From contig ONMU01000009.1 in the NCBI GenBank assembly GCA_900319035.1, positions 1 to 56,287 on the forward strand: a DNA stretch of 56,287 nucleotides, read 5' to 3'. The translations under genes and the position numbers were made by a program. This DNA comes from an uncultured Bacteroidales bacterium. Its GTDB lineage: Bacteria > Bacteroidota > Bacteroidia > Bacteroidales > Paludibacteraceae. Numbering within the stretch: the stretch's first letter is position 1; each line of letters opens with the position of its first letter. Shown piece by piece: positions 6,565 through 14,271 of the stretch. The notes under the pieces were generated by a model. That model did not search any database. It had not been told where the DNA came from and saw nothing but the letters and a program-made list of their open reading frames with translations.

Positions 6565-9127
6565 TTAACGAACGGATGTCAGTTTCTTGATCTTCGCGTT
6601 CAGTTTGTCGCATTTCATCAGTTCCTCCAAGGAGAGGTGCATACGGTAGTTCCAGAAATGACGCGGGTTAGCAGGTACGTTGATACGATCTGCGAACTGG
6701 TCTTTGATGCGCACGTCTCCGTCGATAGCGAGCCAATCCTGCAGCGGGAGGATCGTCCACATAGCAGGGCTGTACATATGCTGGTTGATGATGAACTCGG
6801 CAATCTCCGGCGTCATCTCTTTGGGAGCATCGCCCCACCAACCCATCTGCTCGTTGTAGAAACGCTGGGTCACCGCATGGTCTTCTTCCCACCAAGCGCG
6901 CAGCGGGTTCATATCGTGCGTGCCGGTCGTGCAGACAGACTGATACGGAGCGTCGGCAGGATGCGCGAACTTAACGGTCGGGTCTTTCGGCATACGCTGG
7001 ATCTCCAGACTGAGGATCTGCAACTCATGCATCACATCGGGTACGCAAGCAGGTACCATTCCGAGGTCTTCGCCGCAGCAGAGCATATGCGTTGCACCGA
7101 TGAGCGTCGGCAGTTTGCGCATAGCGGAGTCGCGCCAGAAGGATGTATGACGACGGTAGAAATAGTCGTTGTAGATACGCATGAGCACCTCTTTCTGATC
7201 GCTGTAGAGCTCGCTGAATGAGTGACTCTGATAGATCGAGATACGCGGATGCAACCATCCCGGACGACGCTGGTCTTCCACGAAGAGCACTTCGCAATGG
7301 AGATAGATCAAGCCGTTGCATATATTATGTACCGCTTTCTCGGTCAAGCCACTGGCTTTGAGCTGTTTCTCATCGCCAAGCAGACGATCAGCCCATTCCT
7401 GTACTTTCGCCTGCGTGTCAAACTCCGGACGGAACCAATAGACGTAGTTATCGCGTGTCTGGAGGGCGTTTTTCTTAGCCCATTCGGTATCAAAACCAAG
7501 GACGTCACCCAAGAAGTTCGCACGGATATAAGGCTTGGTCATACGATCCCAGTCAAGGCAAACACCCTGTGCGCAGAGATCGTCGTAGCTGTACGGCAAA
7601 GCCGGAACGAAATGTCCGCAGAGACCCCACACATCGCTCTTACGCATCTGCCAGATACGGAAGAAACCGAGAATATGATCTATGCGGTACGCATCGAAAT
7701 AGTCCTGCATCTTGCGGAAACGTGCTTTCCACCAACCGAAACCGTCTTTCGACATCTCGTCCCAGTTATAAGTCGGGAATCCCCAGTTCTGACCGCTGAT
7801 GGAGAAATCATCGGGCGGAGCACCGGCAGAAGCGTCGAGGTTAAAGAGCTCCGGATAAACGGCTGCATCCACAGAGTCCGGCGAGATACCAATAGGTATA
7901 TCACCCTTCATAGCCACACCGATGGAGTGCGCATAAGCGACAGCGTCTGCCAACTGCTTGTCGGCATGGAACTGGAGGTACTTATAGAACTCTTTCGGCT
8001 GTTTGTCACGTTTGTGCAGGAAAGCGGCATAGGGCTCCAACCAAGCGTGGTTCTTCTTCTCAAAAGCTTTGTATTCCTCGGTAGCAAAGAGCGCGTCTTT
8101 GTCCTGTTTGTAGAGGGCTTTGAAGAACTCCATCTTAGCGTCATAGACGTTCTGATAGTCCGCAAAAGTGAGGGCGTTCAGTTCGGCTTTCTTAGCCTCG
8201 TATTTCTTTTTCAAAGCCGGAGTCAGTTTGCCCATCTTCTCGATATTGATGTAAATGGGGTGAAGGGCGAATACCGAAACGGCGTTGTACGGATAGCTGT
8301 CGAGGTTGTTATGACGAAGCGTGGTGTCGTTGATCGGCAGGGTCTGAATCATCTGCTGACCCGTCGAAGCCGCCCAATCGGCCAGTTTTACGAAGCGAGA
8401 AGACCGGAACAGCCACTCCGGCTCCTTTCCAGCGAGGCTGCGTACGGCGGAAACCACGGTCGTTCTGACAGATGATCTGTCCTTTCTCTACACCCCAGAT
8501 CTGACGGTTCTCACCCCACTCCATATCCACGGTAGCACCGGTTGCGAGGTCATAAACGAGGTATTTATATTCCACGATGTTCTGTCCCTTGACATTGACA
8601 TCAGCACGCCAAATAGGGAACTCGGCATCGCTCATAACGAGCTTCTTCTCGGGGTTCCAATCGCCTAATTCAGGGCAGTTACCAACGATAGCTACGCCTT
8701 GCGTCGGCAGGATCTGCGGCAGGTCGATCGAGAAACGGATGCCGCCTTTGACTGCAGCAGGTTTAGCGGCATTGTGGCGAAGGAAGAGTGCCTTGAGGAA
8801 TGCGGTGGTGTAGAAACTGTCTTCGTACGTGCTGGCTTTCCAAGCGTCACGGACTACTACGTTCTTGTCCGTAGCACGGAAACTCAGTTTACGCGGCTCG
8901 CCTGTCTCGTAGATGAAGCGACCGTCCTGCAAACGAATAGCGTACTTGTAGTAAATTTTGGAAACGGCGGCTTTGGTCTCCACATGACCCGACCAGAAAT
9001 CGGTTCCTTGACAATCCAAGACCAAAGGCGATTTCTCCGTCCAGCCCATCACCGGATCTTGCGTCTCAATGACACACAGACTCTGCCCATACTCGGCACG
9101 ATAGTGAATTTGAAAATGAATGTTCAT
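6565..9127 (-). pseudogene. malQ: 4-alpha-glucanotransferase (amylomaltase, GH77) with CBM20 modules, frame disrupted
   Basis: Two overlapping reverse-strand frames make up one DPE2-like amylomaltase. The first (9127-8309) carries two N-terminal starch-binding CBM20 modules. The second (to 6565) carries the GH77 catalytic domain with RIDHILGFFRIW (nucleophile Asp), CCGEDLGMVP (acid/base Glu) and TGTHDMNPL (third carboxylate), all intact. The break is near 8380-8400. The first frame reads AVPVFSLR and the second resumes at KLADWAAS; the roughly 10-15 residues usually between these (a segment like SExSFGVGEF) are missing and the frame shifts by one. TTCGT, which could have existed twice there, sits at the junction, so a small deletion between short repeats explains both facts. 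As read, no full enzyme is made. A sequencing or assembly error is possible but would have to remove about 30-45 bp as well as shift the frame. Confidence 0.8.
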
Positions 9128-9196
9128 GATATTGTGTATTAGTTAATTTTTCGGTATCATGTAATGTCGTTAATACGATATTTTGATAATTTGCTG

Positions 9197-9227
9197 CAAA
9201 GTTACAACTTTTTTTTCATTTGTGCAA
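9197..9227 (-). promoter_or_regulatory. malQ promoter
   Basis: Reverse strand: TTG at 9227-9225, a 20-nt spacer with an A-tract, TAACTTTG at 9204-9197. Confidence 0.85.
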
Positions 9228-9228
9228 A

Positions 9229-10191
9229 TTATTTATCTTTTTTTCTCAAAAAAGGCCAAATTAGGCAGGGCAAGAGGGTGTTTATCGTCCAAAGGAGCAC
9301 TCCTGCAAATCCGGCGTTCATCGATCCGAAGAGCGTGATAGCCCAAGCTCCGCGTACCCCCACTTCCGCTATCGGCACATTCGGGGTGACCGTCACGAGG
9401 AGGAAATAGATTAGTACATTTGAAATTTGACATTTGACATTTGACATTGCTCCCAATGCATAGAGCACCAAGCCTAATTGGACGCACCAACAGGCAAGGC
9501 GGACGAGACTCTGCATCGTGCTTTCGAGGAGCAGAGGATAATTGAGTGCCACATAGTTCTTCAGCGCCTTCGGAAAGAGCGCATAAACAACCGCCAAGAC
9601 CAAGACCACTCCACCCAAGGCATAGAGATAGCTGTTTCCCAAGATCGTCAGCACAGCAGGCGAGAAAGCGATCCCCGCACAACCTGCCAAGACGATAGCT
9701 GCCGTCATGGTAGCCGATCCGACGGCTCCCATACTCAGCACTTTAGTCCAAAGGGAGTCTTTGGAGATTTCAGATTTCAGATTTGAGATTTCAGATTTCT
9801 TATCTTCCTCCGGTCGAACGATCTGCTTCGTCGTATGCAGATTTGAGATTTCAGATTTTTCTGATTGCTCCATCAACACTCCTCTCGCCGGATATTCGCC
9901 TAAACGCCAAGGAGTGATCAGTCCGGCGAGTTTGGAGTAATAGACCTGCCGGTTTGCCTCTCGCCAAGACATCGGAACGAGCGTCTTCCATCGCCACGCT
10001 TCAAGAGCCATGTTCACCGGCATCAAGGCGACACAAAGGTTGATCGCAAATAATTGCAGCATTCCCATCGAGCGGAAAGTTTCCCACAGCGAGGCATAGT
10101 CATCAAAAATGATGAGCCGATACACCAAATAAGCGCACGCTACCAGCGTCACCGACCACTCAATGATATAGAAAAGCGTCTTTCTGTCCAT
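9229..10191 (-). CDS. Polytopic membrane protein, lysylphosphatidylglycerol synthase TM-domain/UPF0104 family
   Basis: About 320 residues with six to eight hydrophobic segments; the sequence near residues 60-110 (MALEAWRWKTLVP, WRLGEYPARG) is typical of the flippase-like LPG-synthase TM family. The start is ATG 10191 because the upstream TTG lies inside the -7 box; the leader is only a few nucleotides long. Two in-frame repeat insertions are obvious. Residues about 112-145 are encoded by GAAATCTGAAATCTCAAATC-type repeats (SEISNLxxxx units; 9764-9862). A second lies near residue 250 (GACATTTGA repeats, 9417-9446, encoding NVKCQISNV). Both lie between membrane segments. The exact transported lipid or role is unknown. 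It lies upstream of malQ on the same strand, but malQ has its own promoter. Confidence 0.75.
   Translation of the reverse strand: MDRKTLFYIIEWSVTLVACAYLVYRLIIFDDYASLWETFRSMGMLQLFAINLCVALMPVNMALEAWRWKTLVPMSWREANRQVYYSKLAGLITPWRLGEYPARGVLMEQSEKSEISNLHTTKQIVRPEEDKKSEISNLKSEISKDSLWTKVLSMGAVGSATMTAAIVLAGCAGIAFSPAVLTILGNSYLYALGGVVLVLAVVYALFPKALKNYVALNYPLLLESTMQSLVRLACWCVQLGLVLYALGAMSNVKCQISNVLIYFLLVTVTPNVPIAEVGVRGAWAITLFGSMNAGFAGVLLWTINTLLPCLIWPFLRKKDK
9417..9447. repeat. In-frame tandem repeat GACATTTGACATTT
   Basis: Copies of (GACATTT/GAAATTT) inside the coding frame of the membrane protein at 9229-10191, encoding a hydrophilic stretch between two membrane segments. Confidence 0.85.
9764..9862. 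repeat. In-frame tandem repeat GATTTCAGATTTGAGATTT
   Basis: Two clusters (9764-9799 and 9837-9862) of ATTTCAG/ATTTGAG units inside the same membrane-protein gene. They resemble the intergenic repeat at 3845-3920, and the frame stays open through both. Confidence 0.85.
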
Positions 10192-10200
10192 AAAACGCTG

Positions 10201-10248
10201 CAAATTTACAACAAAAATTGCATATATGCAAATTTTTTAGTAATTTTG
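10201..10248. promoter_or_regulatory. Symmetric divergent promoter sharing one palindromic -33 element
   Basis: The palindrome TTGCATATATGCAA (10218-10231) provides the -33 TTG for both strands. Leftward: TAAATTTG at 10208-10201. Rightward: TAATTTTG at 10241-10248. Both have 20-nt spacers, and both -7 boxes lie exactly 9 bp from the palindrome. The rightward start codon GTG is at 10253, so that mRNA is leaderless or nearly so. Confidence 0.85.
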
Positions 10249-10252
10249 TGCC

Positions 10253-12250
10253 GTGAAATCACTCTTAGCGATCATATTACTCGTTGCCAACATCAGTTTG
10301 GACGACATCATCCTCGATATTTACAACGCTGTAACAGAATTTGGCGAGGTGGACTACGAGCAGTTGCAAACGGATCTGAACGCCTTGCACGAGTCGCCCA
10401 TTGACCTCAATCATACGTCCGAAGAGGAGCTCAGCCAACTGTGGTTTTTGTCCCCTAAGCAGATAGATGATTTGTTGGTTTACGCGGATAAACATCCGTT
10501 TGAGTCGTTGTATGAGTTACGGATGATTCCTTCTTTGGCGGACTACGAGATCCGCGATCTGCTGCCGTTCGTAACGATTCGCAAGCCGGAGAACGGGCAG
10601 CCGGATGCGACTTATAATAATATAATGTACGCGCGCGAGGTGTTTCATCGTGCGCAGCATGAGATCCTCACGCGTGTGGATGCGCGGGACATAGAGCAGT
10701 TTGAAGGCAAAGATCCGATGTTCGTACAGACGCGGTATCGGTTTGACTTTCAGCGACGGGTGGTTTTCGGTGCACAGCTTCGTCGTCCGGCAGGAGGAAG
10801 AGCGAAAGACCTGCAATACGGTGCTTATCTGCAACTACGCGACATCGGTCCGCTGCACACCTTGGTGGCAGGGAACTATCAGGCGTCGTTTGGTCAGGGT
10901 TTGGTGCTTGCACCGGTTTTTCATTCCGGCAAATCATCCTATGTCACTTCGGTGGGGCAACCTCGCGAAGGACTGAGGTATTACTCTTCGTCGGACGGCG
11001 AAGGGCTGCATGGTCTTGGAGCTACGTTTCGTTGGAACTGGGGCAAGGCAACGCGTCTGGATGTCAGCGCGCTGTACTCCATGAAGCGGTATAATGACTC
11101 CACGTGGCATCATTTAGTGGGCGCTAACCTCACGTTCCGACATAAACAACTGCAAGTGGAGCTGACGGCGATTGAGAACATCTGGTCGGATAGTATTCAT
11201 CCGTATCGGAACGCAAAGTACAACCGTCATTATTTCCGAGGACGCAATCAATTTGTCGGAGGAGCGTCTGTGCGATATAACTACAGATGGTTTGATGCGT
11301 TCGCTGAAGTAGCCGCAGCGCAGAACTATCAACGGTTCGAAGAACCACTTAACGGAGCACTAACCCCCTTAAACGGCAAAGCCTCTCCTTCCCATTGGGG
11401 CGTCGGCGTGATAGCAGGCAGTCGTTTCTATCCGGCAGAAGGCGTGAGTCTCATTGCGCTTTACCGCTATTACTCGCCGTATTTTGACAATGCGTTGGGC
11501 TACGCTTTCTCGGAGAGTTCGCGTCTGGGCGATGAGAACGGCGGTTATCTGGGGTTTGAGGTCACTCGTTGGCGCAACTGGAAGATCAGCGGCTACGGAG
11601 ATGTGTTCTATTTTCGGGGCTATAAGTATGGTTTGGGCAACGACACCTGTACGCTCGGTTATGACGCAGCGGTGGATGTTCGGTACGCGCGTCTTCGGTC
11701 TTCCGGCGAGCAAGGATGGTGGACGGATCTGCGTCTGAGGGCGCGAAAGAAAGGCAAGACATCAACGTACTCTACCCGTTTTCAGTTCAATTGGACTTGC
11801 GGCGGATGGTCTTTGCGCACTACAGCGGACGCGAATATAAGCCATCAGAATTCAGATGTCAGTATTCAGAATTCAGTGAATAGTGGAAAGATCCCTTACG
11901 GTGTGAGTGTGGCGCAAGATGTGGCATACACGTTCCGGAGAGTGCCGCTTTCCGTCCGGCTGCGTTTACAGGGATTCGATGCCCGAAACTGGGACAACCG
12001 CATCTATCTGTACGAACATGACGTGCTGTACGCATGGTCGATACCGGCTACATATGGTTTGGGAGGAAGAGGCTATTTGTGCGTTAAATGGCAGATTTTG
12101 CCGCAGTTAGCGATGTACTTGAGGCTGAGCGAGACCATTTATGCGCGATCGTGGTATAACGAGAAGCATCCGAAGTCGGTTTTTGCCTCGCAACCCTCGA
12201 AAATTCCTACTCGGACGGACATTCACCTGCTCTTTCGGGTCAAATTATAA
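10253..12250 (+). CDS. Outer-membrane protein with N-terminal helix-hairpin-helix domain
   Basis: 665 residues. An N-terminal signal-like stretch (SLLAIILLVANISL) is followed by a HHH segment (about 45-125; DLNHTSEEELSQLWFLSPKQ, then ESLYELRMIP). After it come about 500 residues of alternating aromatic/polar strands typical of an outer-membrane barrel, ending in FRVKL. HHH-plus-barrel proteins are common but poorly characterised in Bacteroidota. The only available start is GTG 10253, since a stop lies 12 bp upstream inside the promoter. Two low-complexity insertions are visible: at 11341-11400 (TPLNGKASP) and 11848-11882 (NSDVSIQNSVNS, encoded by CAGAATTCAGATGTCAG-like repeats). It is not obviously cotranscribed with anything downstream. 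A DNA-related function should not be assumed from the HHH alone. Confidence 0.75.
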   Translation: MKSLLAIILLVANISLDDIILDIYNAVTEFGEVDYEQLQTDLNALHESPIDLNHTSEEELSQLWFLSPKQIDDLLVYADKHPFESLYELRMIPSLADYEIRDLLPFVTIRKPENGQPDATYNNIMYAREVFHRAQHEILTRVDARDIEQFEGKDPMFVQTRYRFDFQRRVVFGAQLRRPAGGRAKDLQYGAYLQLRDIGPLHTLVAGNYQASFGQGLVLAPVFHSGKSSYVTSVGQPREGLRYYSSSDGEGLHGLGATFRWNWGKATRLDVSALYSMKRYNDSTWHHLVGANLTFRHKQLQVELTAIENIWSDSIHPYRNAKYNRHYFRGRNQFVGGASVRYNYRWFDAFAEVAAAQNYQRFEEPLNGALTPLNGKASPSHWGVGVIAGSRFYPAEGVSLIALYRYYSPYFDNALGYAFSESSRLGDENGGYLGFEVTRWRNWKISGYGDVFYFRGYKYGLGNDTCTLGYDAAVDVRYARLRSSGEQGWWTDLRLRARKKGKTSTYSTRFQFNWTCGGWSLRTTADANISHQNSDVSIQNSVNSGKIPYGVSVAQDVAYTFRRVPLSVRLRLQGFDARNWDNRIYLYEHDVLYAWSIPATYGLGGRGYLCVKWQILPQLAMYLRLSETIYARSWYNEKHPKSVFASQPSKIPTRTDIHLLFRVKL

Positions 12251-12385
12251 GGCTCAGAAAGGCGATATATAGAACACGTTTTGTTGCATATTTTAGAACA
12301 TTTAAAGTTCAATATGTCGGCAAATAGGTTGTTTGTAAAGCAGGAATAACAAAAGCGATTTTCCCCAAAAAAAGTGTCCGAAAAA

Positions 12386-12417
12386 TTTGCATATATGAAA
12401 AAAAAGTAGTACCTTTG
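12386..12417 (+). promoter_or_regulatory. Promoter of the 30-aa ORF unit
   Basis: TTTG 12386-12389, 20 nt, TACCTTTG 12410-12417, with the CATATATGAAAAAAAAGTAG spacer also seen at other promoters here. Confidence 0.85.
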
Positions 12418-12471
12418 CACCACTTTTAGTTGAACACCAAAGTACCAACGGTTAAGACACTACTTTTGCGC

Positions 12472-12564
12472 ATGACTAAAAAAGCAAATGCATATTACTC
12501 CTCTCTATTTTTCATTGCTACAAAAAGCAGTGCTATGGGAGTGACTGCGTCAAAGAAGAGGTAA
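12472..12564 (+). CDS. Putative 30-residue small protein (or the ORF of a small RNA)
   Basis: ATG at 12472 begins a 30-codon frame (MTKKANAYYSS, then LFFIATKSSAMGVTASKKR). It has basic ends and a short hydrophobic middle (YYSSLFFIA). The frame fills a discrete transcription unit: consensus promoter at 12386-12417, about 50 nt of leader, and a stop codon that is part of the stem of the terminator at 12560-12597. No Shine-Dalgarno is evident, which is usual in this phylum. I do not recognise the protein. The unit could equally encode a non-coding RNA of about 180 nt. The tight fit of frame and terminator favours translation, perhaps with an attenuation role. Confidence 0.5.
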   Translation: MTKKANAYYSSLFFIATKSSAMGVTASKKR

Positions 12565-12597
12565 AACCAGAACCGGTTTACCCCTTTTCTTTTTTTC
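12560..12597 (+). terminator. Terminator of the 30-aa ORF unit
   Basis: Stem GGTAAAACC (12560-12568) / GGTTTACC (12575-12582) followed by CCTTTTCTTTTTTT. The ORF's stop codon is inside the 5' arm. Confidence 0.85.
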
Positions 12598-12624
12598 TAA
12601 TACTTATATCGCTTTCGTAGCGAC

Positions 12625-12744
12625 ATGAAAAGCCTATTTAAACCGTTAGATGCTTTCCGTTGGACCAAGAATAGTCCAAGGTGTCCGCGTTGGTTCTTGG
12701 AATATAACAAACGATCTTTGACGTATTGGATTACCGTTAAATAG
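12625..12744 (+). CDS. Possible 39-residue Trp-rich small ORF
   Basis: ATG 12625 to TAG 12744 encodes a basic, aromatic peptide (MKSLFKPLDAFRWTKNSPRC, then PRWFLEYNKRSLTYWITVK). No promoter is visible between the preceding terminator and this start. The last third is encoded by the dispersed repeat AACGATCTTTGACGTATTG. It may be chance; the composition (3 Trp, 8 basic residues) is the only support. Confidence 0.25.
   Translation: MKSLFKPLDAFRWTKNSPRCPRWFLEYNKRSLTYWITVK
12710..12728 (+). repeat. Dispersed leader repeat AACGATCTTTGACGTATTG, copy 1
   Basis: A 19-bp word also found at 13262-13280 (identical), 14211-14229 (first 10 bases identical), 14902-14920 (two changes), 17054-17069 (degenerate) and inverted at 17505-17523. 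It always lies 50-180 bp before an accessory gene start or at a cassette edge. Confidence 0.85.
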
Positions 12745-12831
12745 AGTACAGAGTACAGACCGTTGCACTGACAGAGTACAGACCTGATTTGTCCAAAATG
12801 ACCTAAAACGAATCAAAAATTAAATTTTCTC

Positions 12832-12862
12832 TTGCGTATATCAAAAAAAAGCAGTACCTTTG
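12832..12862 (+). promoter_or_regulatory. Promoter of the 50-aa ORF
   Basis: TTG 12832-12834, 20 nt, TACCTTTG 12855-12862, with spacer CGTATATCAAAAAAAAGCAG. Confidence 0.85.
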
Positions 12863-12890
12863 CAGCGAATTTTAATGAATTGATATAATT

Positions 12891-13043
12891 ATGTTAGCTA
12901 CTCCAACAAGAGAAAGAGATTTTGCACCAATGTCTCACAATTATGAAAGCGACGTGTATTACACTCGTGAGGAATTTATGGGCGAATTGGCGAAGCAACT
13001 CGGTCAGGCTTATGGTTTAAACGACATTCGGGAGGCTCGCTAA
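12891..13043 (+). CDS. Small hypothetical protein, 50 residues
   Basis: ATG 12891 (MLATPTRERDFAPMSHNYES) to TAA 13043. It is acidic overall with a Tyr-rich centre (DVYYTREEF) and an amphipathic C-terminal helix (EFMGELAKQLGQAYGLND). It is not recognised. It has its own consensus promoter 29 bp upstream and a hairpin terminator about 100 bp downstream. It belongs to the series of small cassette-like genes at 12.4-17.5 kb and could be an antitoxin-like, regulatory or anti-phage protein, but nothing in the sequence decides this. Confidence 0.6.
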   Translation: MLATPTRERDFAPMSHNYESDVYYTREEFMGELAKQLGQAYGLNDIREAR

Positions 13044-13139
13044 AGCATGATTATTTTCTGATAGTTTACACACTCTATAGGGCTCCCGAAAAATTTCATT
13101 TTGTGGAGCAAGACATAGTTTAAGCGTGCGGTAATCCAA

Positions 13140-13164
13140 ACAAGCGGATTGCCGCTTGTTTTAT
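13140..13164 (+). terminator. Terminator after the 50-aa ORF
   Basis: ACAAGCGG (13140-13147) / CCGCTTGT (13152-13159) with a 4-nt loop, then TTTTAT. Confidence 0.75.
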
Positions 13165-13261
13165 ATGTCAATCGTTCAATGCAAAAAATATACAGTGTGA
13201 CTGCAAACACTGAAGAAAAATAATTACCAAATGGTAAATGACCAAATGATATATCGAACAG

Positions 13262-13294
13262 AACGATCTTTGACGTATTGAAAAGACTGAAAAA
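13262..13294 (+). repeat. Left end of the toxin-antitoxin cassette (leader repeat copy 2)
   Basis: AACGATCTTTGACGTATTG followed by AAAAGACTGAAAAA. The sequence 14085-14114 is its degenerate inverted partner (22 of about 27 positions), placing the toxin-antitoxin pair between inverted ends about 850 bp apart. Confidence 0.65.
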
Positions 13295-13316
13295 TCATTT
13301 TTTTTCGTTCAAAGGG

Positions 13317-13347
13317 TTGCGTATATGAAAAAAAAGTAGTAATTTTG
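13317..13347 (+). promoter_or_regulatory. Toxin-antitoxin promoter
   Basis: TTG 13317-13319, 20 nt, TAATTTTG 13340-13347. The leader (CGCAAGTTGCGTAATGCAAA) is nearly the same as the leader before the DUF2442 gene at 17150. Confidence 0.85.
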
Positions 13348-13453
13348 CAGCGTAAATCAAATTTCGCAAGTTGCGTAATGCAAAATGCGTAATTGCATAA
13401 TAAACGTAAAAGCAAAAGTTTACGAGCATAAACCATTTAAAATAATCAAGATT

Positions 13454-13702
13454 ATGACAGCTACATTAACGTTCAACCCTCGTAACCGCTTAGCGATGTC
13501 GACTATGGAATACATCCAATCATTGGGTGTCTTCACCATTACGACGGAGCGTCCTTTGCCCAAACACAGGAGAACGAAAGCAAATAAAGGAGTTGACCAG
13601 CAACTATGGAACGACCTCAAAGGAGCTTTGCGTGAAGTAAAGAGTCAACATGAAGGCAAGCAACAAATGCAAGATGCGTATGAATTCCTCAATGAACTTT
13701 GA
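13454..13702 (+). CDS. Putative antitoxin of a type II toxin-antitoxin pair
   Basis: 82 residues from ATG 13454 (MTATLTFNPRNRLAMSTMEY). A short beta-strand start with conserved N-terminal helix (AMSTMEYIQSLGVF) is followed by a basic linker and an acidic helical tail that would wrap the toxin. Similar small partners precede RelE-like toxins in Bacteroidales. The stop overlaps the toxin start by 11 bp, so the two are translationally coupled. The further upstream ATG at 13385 would put 23 odd residues in front and is not favoured. The promoter lies about 107 bp upstream. DNA-binding autoregulation is usual in such pairs but no operator is evident. Confidence 0.75.
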   Translation: MTATLTFNPRNRLAMSTMEYIQSLGVFTITTERPLPKHRRTKANKGVDQQLWNDLKGALREVKSQHEGKQQMQDAYEFLNEL

Positions 13703-14033
13703 TATTCGCATCTCCAGTTATTTTGCTCATGAAGCCAAACGGCTTTCCAAGCATTATCCTTCTTTCAAGAACGACTACAATGAGTTCCTGAAATCGCTCA
13801 AAGAAGATCCATATCAAGGAGATGATTTGGGGAATGGTGTGCGTAAGGTACGCATGGCGATAACCTCCAAGGGGAAAGGCAAATCAGGAGGCGCACGAGT
13901 GATTACACTCAATATCTTGATCAATGAGGAAAACATGGAGATCAATCTTTTGTTATTGTATGACAAACAAGTAGCTGATAACTTTAATCCATTAGCGCTT
14001 AAAGATGCTCTCAAAGAATTAGGATTGATTTGA
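13692..14033 (+). CDS. RelE/ParE-fold toxin
   Basis: 113 residues from ATG 13692 (MNFDIRISSYFAHEAKRLSK). The opening strand plus helix pair, the DDLGNGVRKVRM strand and the basic KGKGKSGGARVITL segment match RelE-superfamily mRNA interferases of Bacteroidales. It ends in LKDALKELGLI. Translation inhibition through mRNA cleavage is the expected activity; a ParE-like gyrase target cannot be excluded. The start is chosen because 14 upstream codons overlap the antitoxin in another frame and do not resemble the family. Confidence 0.82.
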   Translation: MNFDIRISSYFAHEAKRLSKHYPSFKNDYNEFLKSLKEDPYQGDDLGNGVRKVRMAITSKGKGKSGGARVITLNILINEENMEINLLLLYDKQVADNFNPLALKDALKELGLI

Positions 14034-14058
14034 TCATCCGATAGCACGATTTTTCAGT

Positions 14059-14094
14059 CTGACATGGAACGATAGTTCTGTGTCAGTTTTTTTT
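14059..14094 (+). terminator. Shared-type terminator after the toxin gene
   Basis: CTGACATGGAAC (14059-14070) / GTTCTGTGTCAG (14075-14086) and a T8 tract. An almost identical copy ends the DUF2442 gene at 17458-17490. Confidence 0.85.
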
Positions 14095-14114
14095 CAGTCA
14101 TTTCAATTCAACAA
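14085..14114 (-). repeat. Right inverted end of the toxin-antitoxin cassette
   Basis: Reverse complement reads CTTTGTTGAATTGAAATGAC followed by TGAAAAA, matching the left end at 13268-13294 with a few mismatches. Confidence 0.5.
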
Positions 14115-14210
14115 AGTGAAAATCATAGACGCTCCGGAGCATTTCAATGCACCAAGAGCCAAATTCGATAAAAGATACAGTGTGACTGCAAGCACTGAAA
14201 AAAAAAGCAG

Positions 14211-14229
14211 AACGATCTTTAAGATTATG
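14211..14229 (+). repeat. Dispersed leader repeat, copy 3
   Basis: AACGATCTTTAAGATTATG, 43 bp before the recombinase start. The preceding ACAGTGTGACTGCAAGCACT word (14176-14195) is also shared with 13190-13209. Confidence 0.7.
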
Positions 14230-14248
14230 ATATGAGCAAAAAAAGTTG

Positions 14249-14256
14249 TACCTTTG
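14249..14256 (+). promoter_or_regulatory. -7 box of the recombinase gene
   Basis: TACCTTTG with an A-tract spacer, but the position 20 nt upstream holds TTATGA instead of TTG, so the promoter is weaker than its neighbours. Confidence 0.6.
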
Positions 14257-14271
14257 TCGCAAAAAACGATT

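Noticed and set aside
7222-8475. Forward 417-residue open frame opposite malQ
   Set aside because: It is antisense to the conserved catalytic domain of malQ; the reverse frame carries all GH77 motifs. Long antisense frames are common here because of codon usage.
12461-12468. TACTTTTG just before the 30-aa ORF as a second -7 box
   Set aside because: The nearest TTG is 28 nt upstream, outside the uniform 20-nt spacing of all other promoters here; the promoter at 12386-12417 is sufficient.
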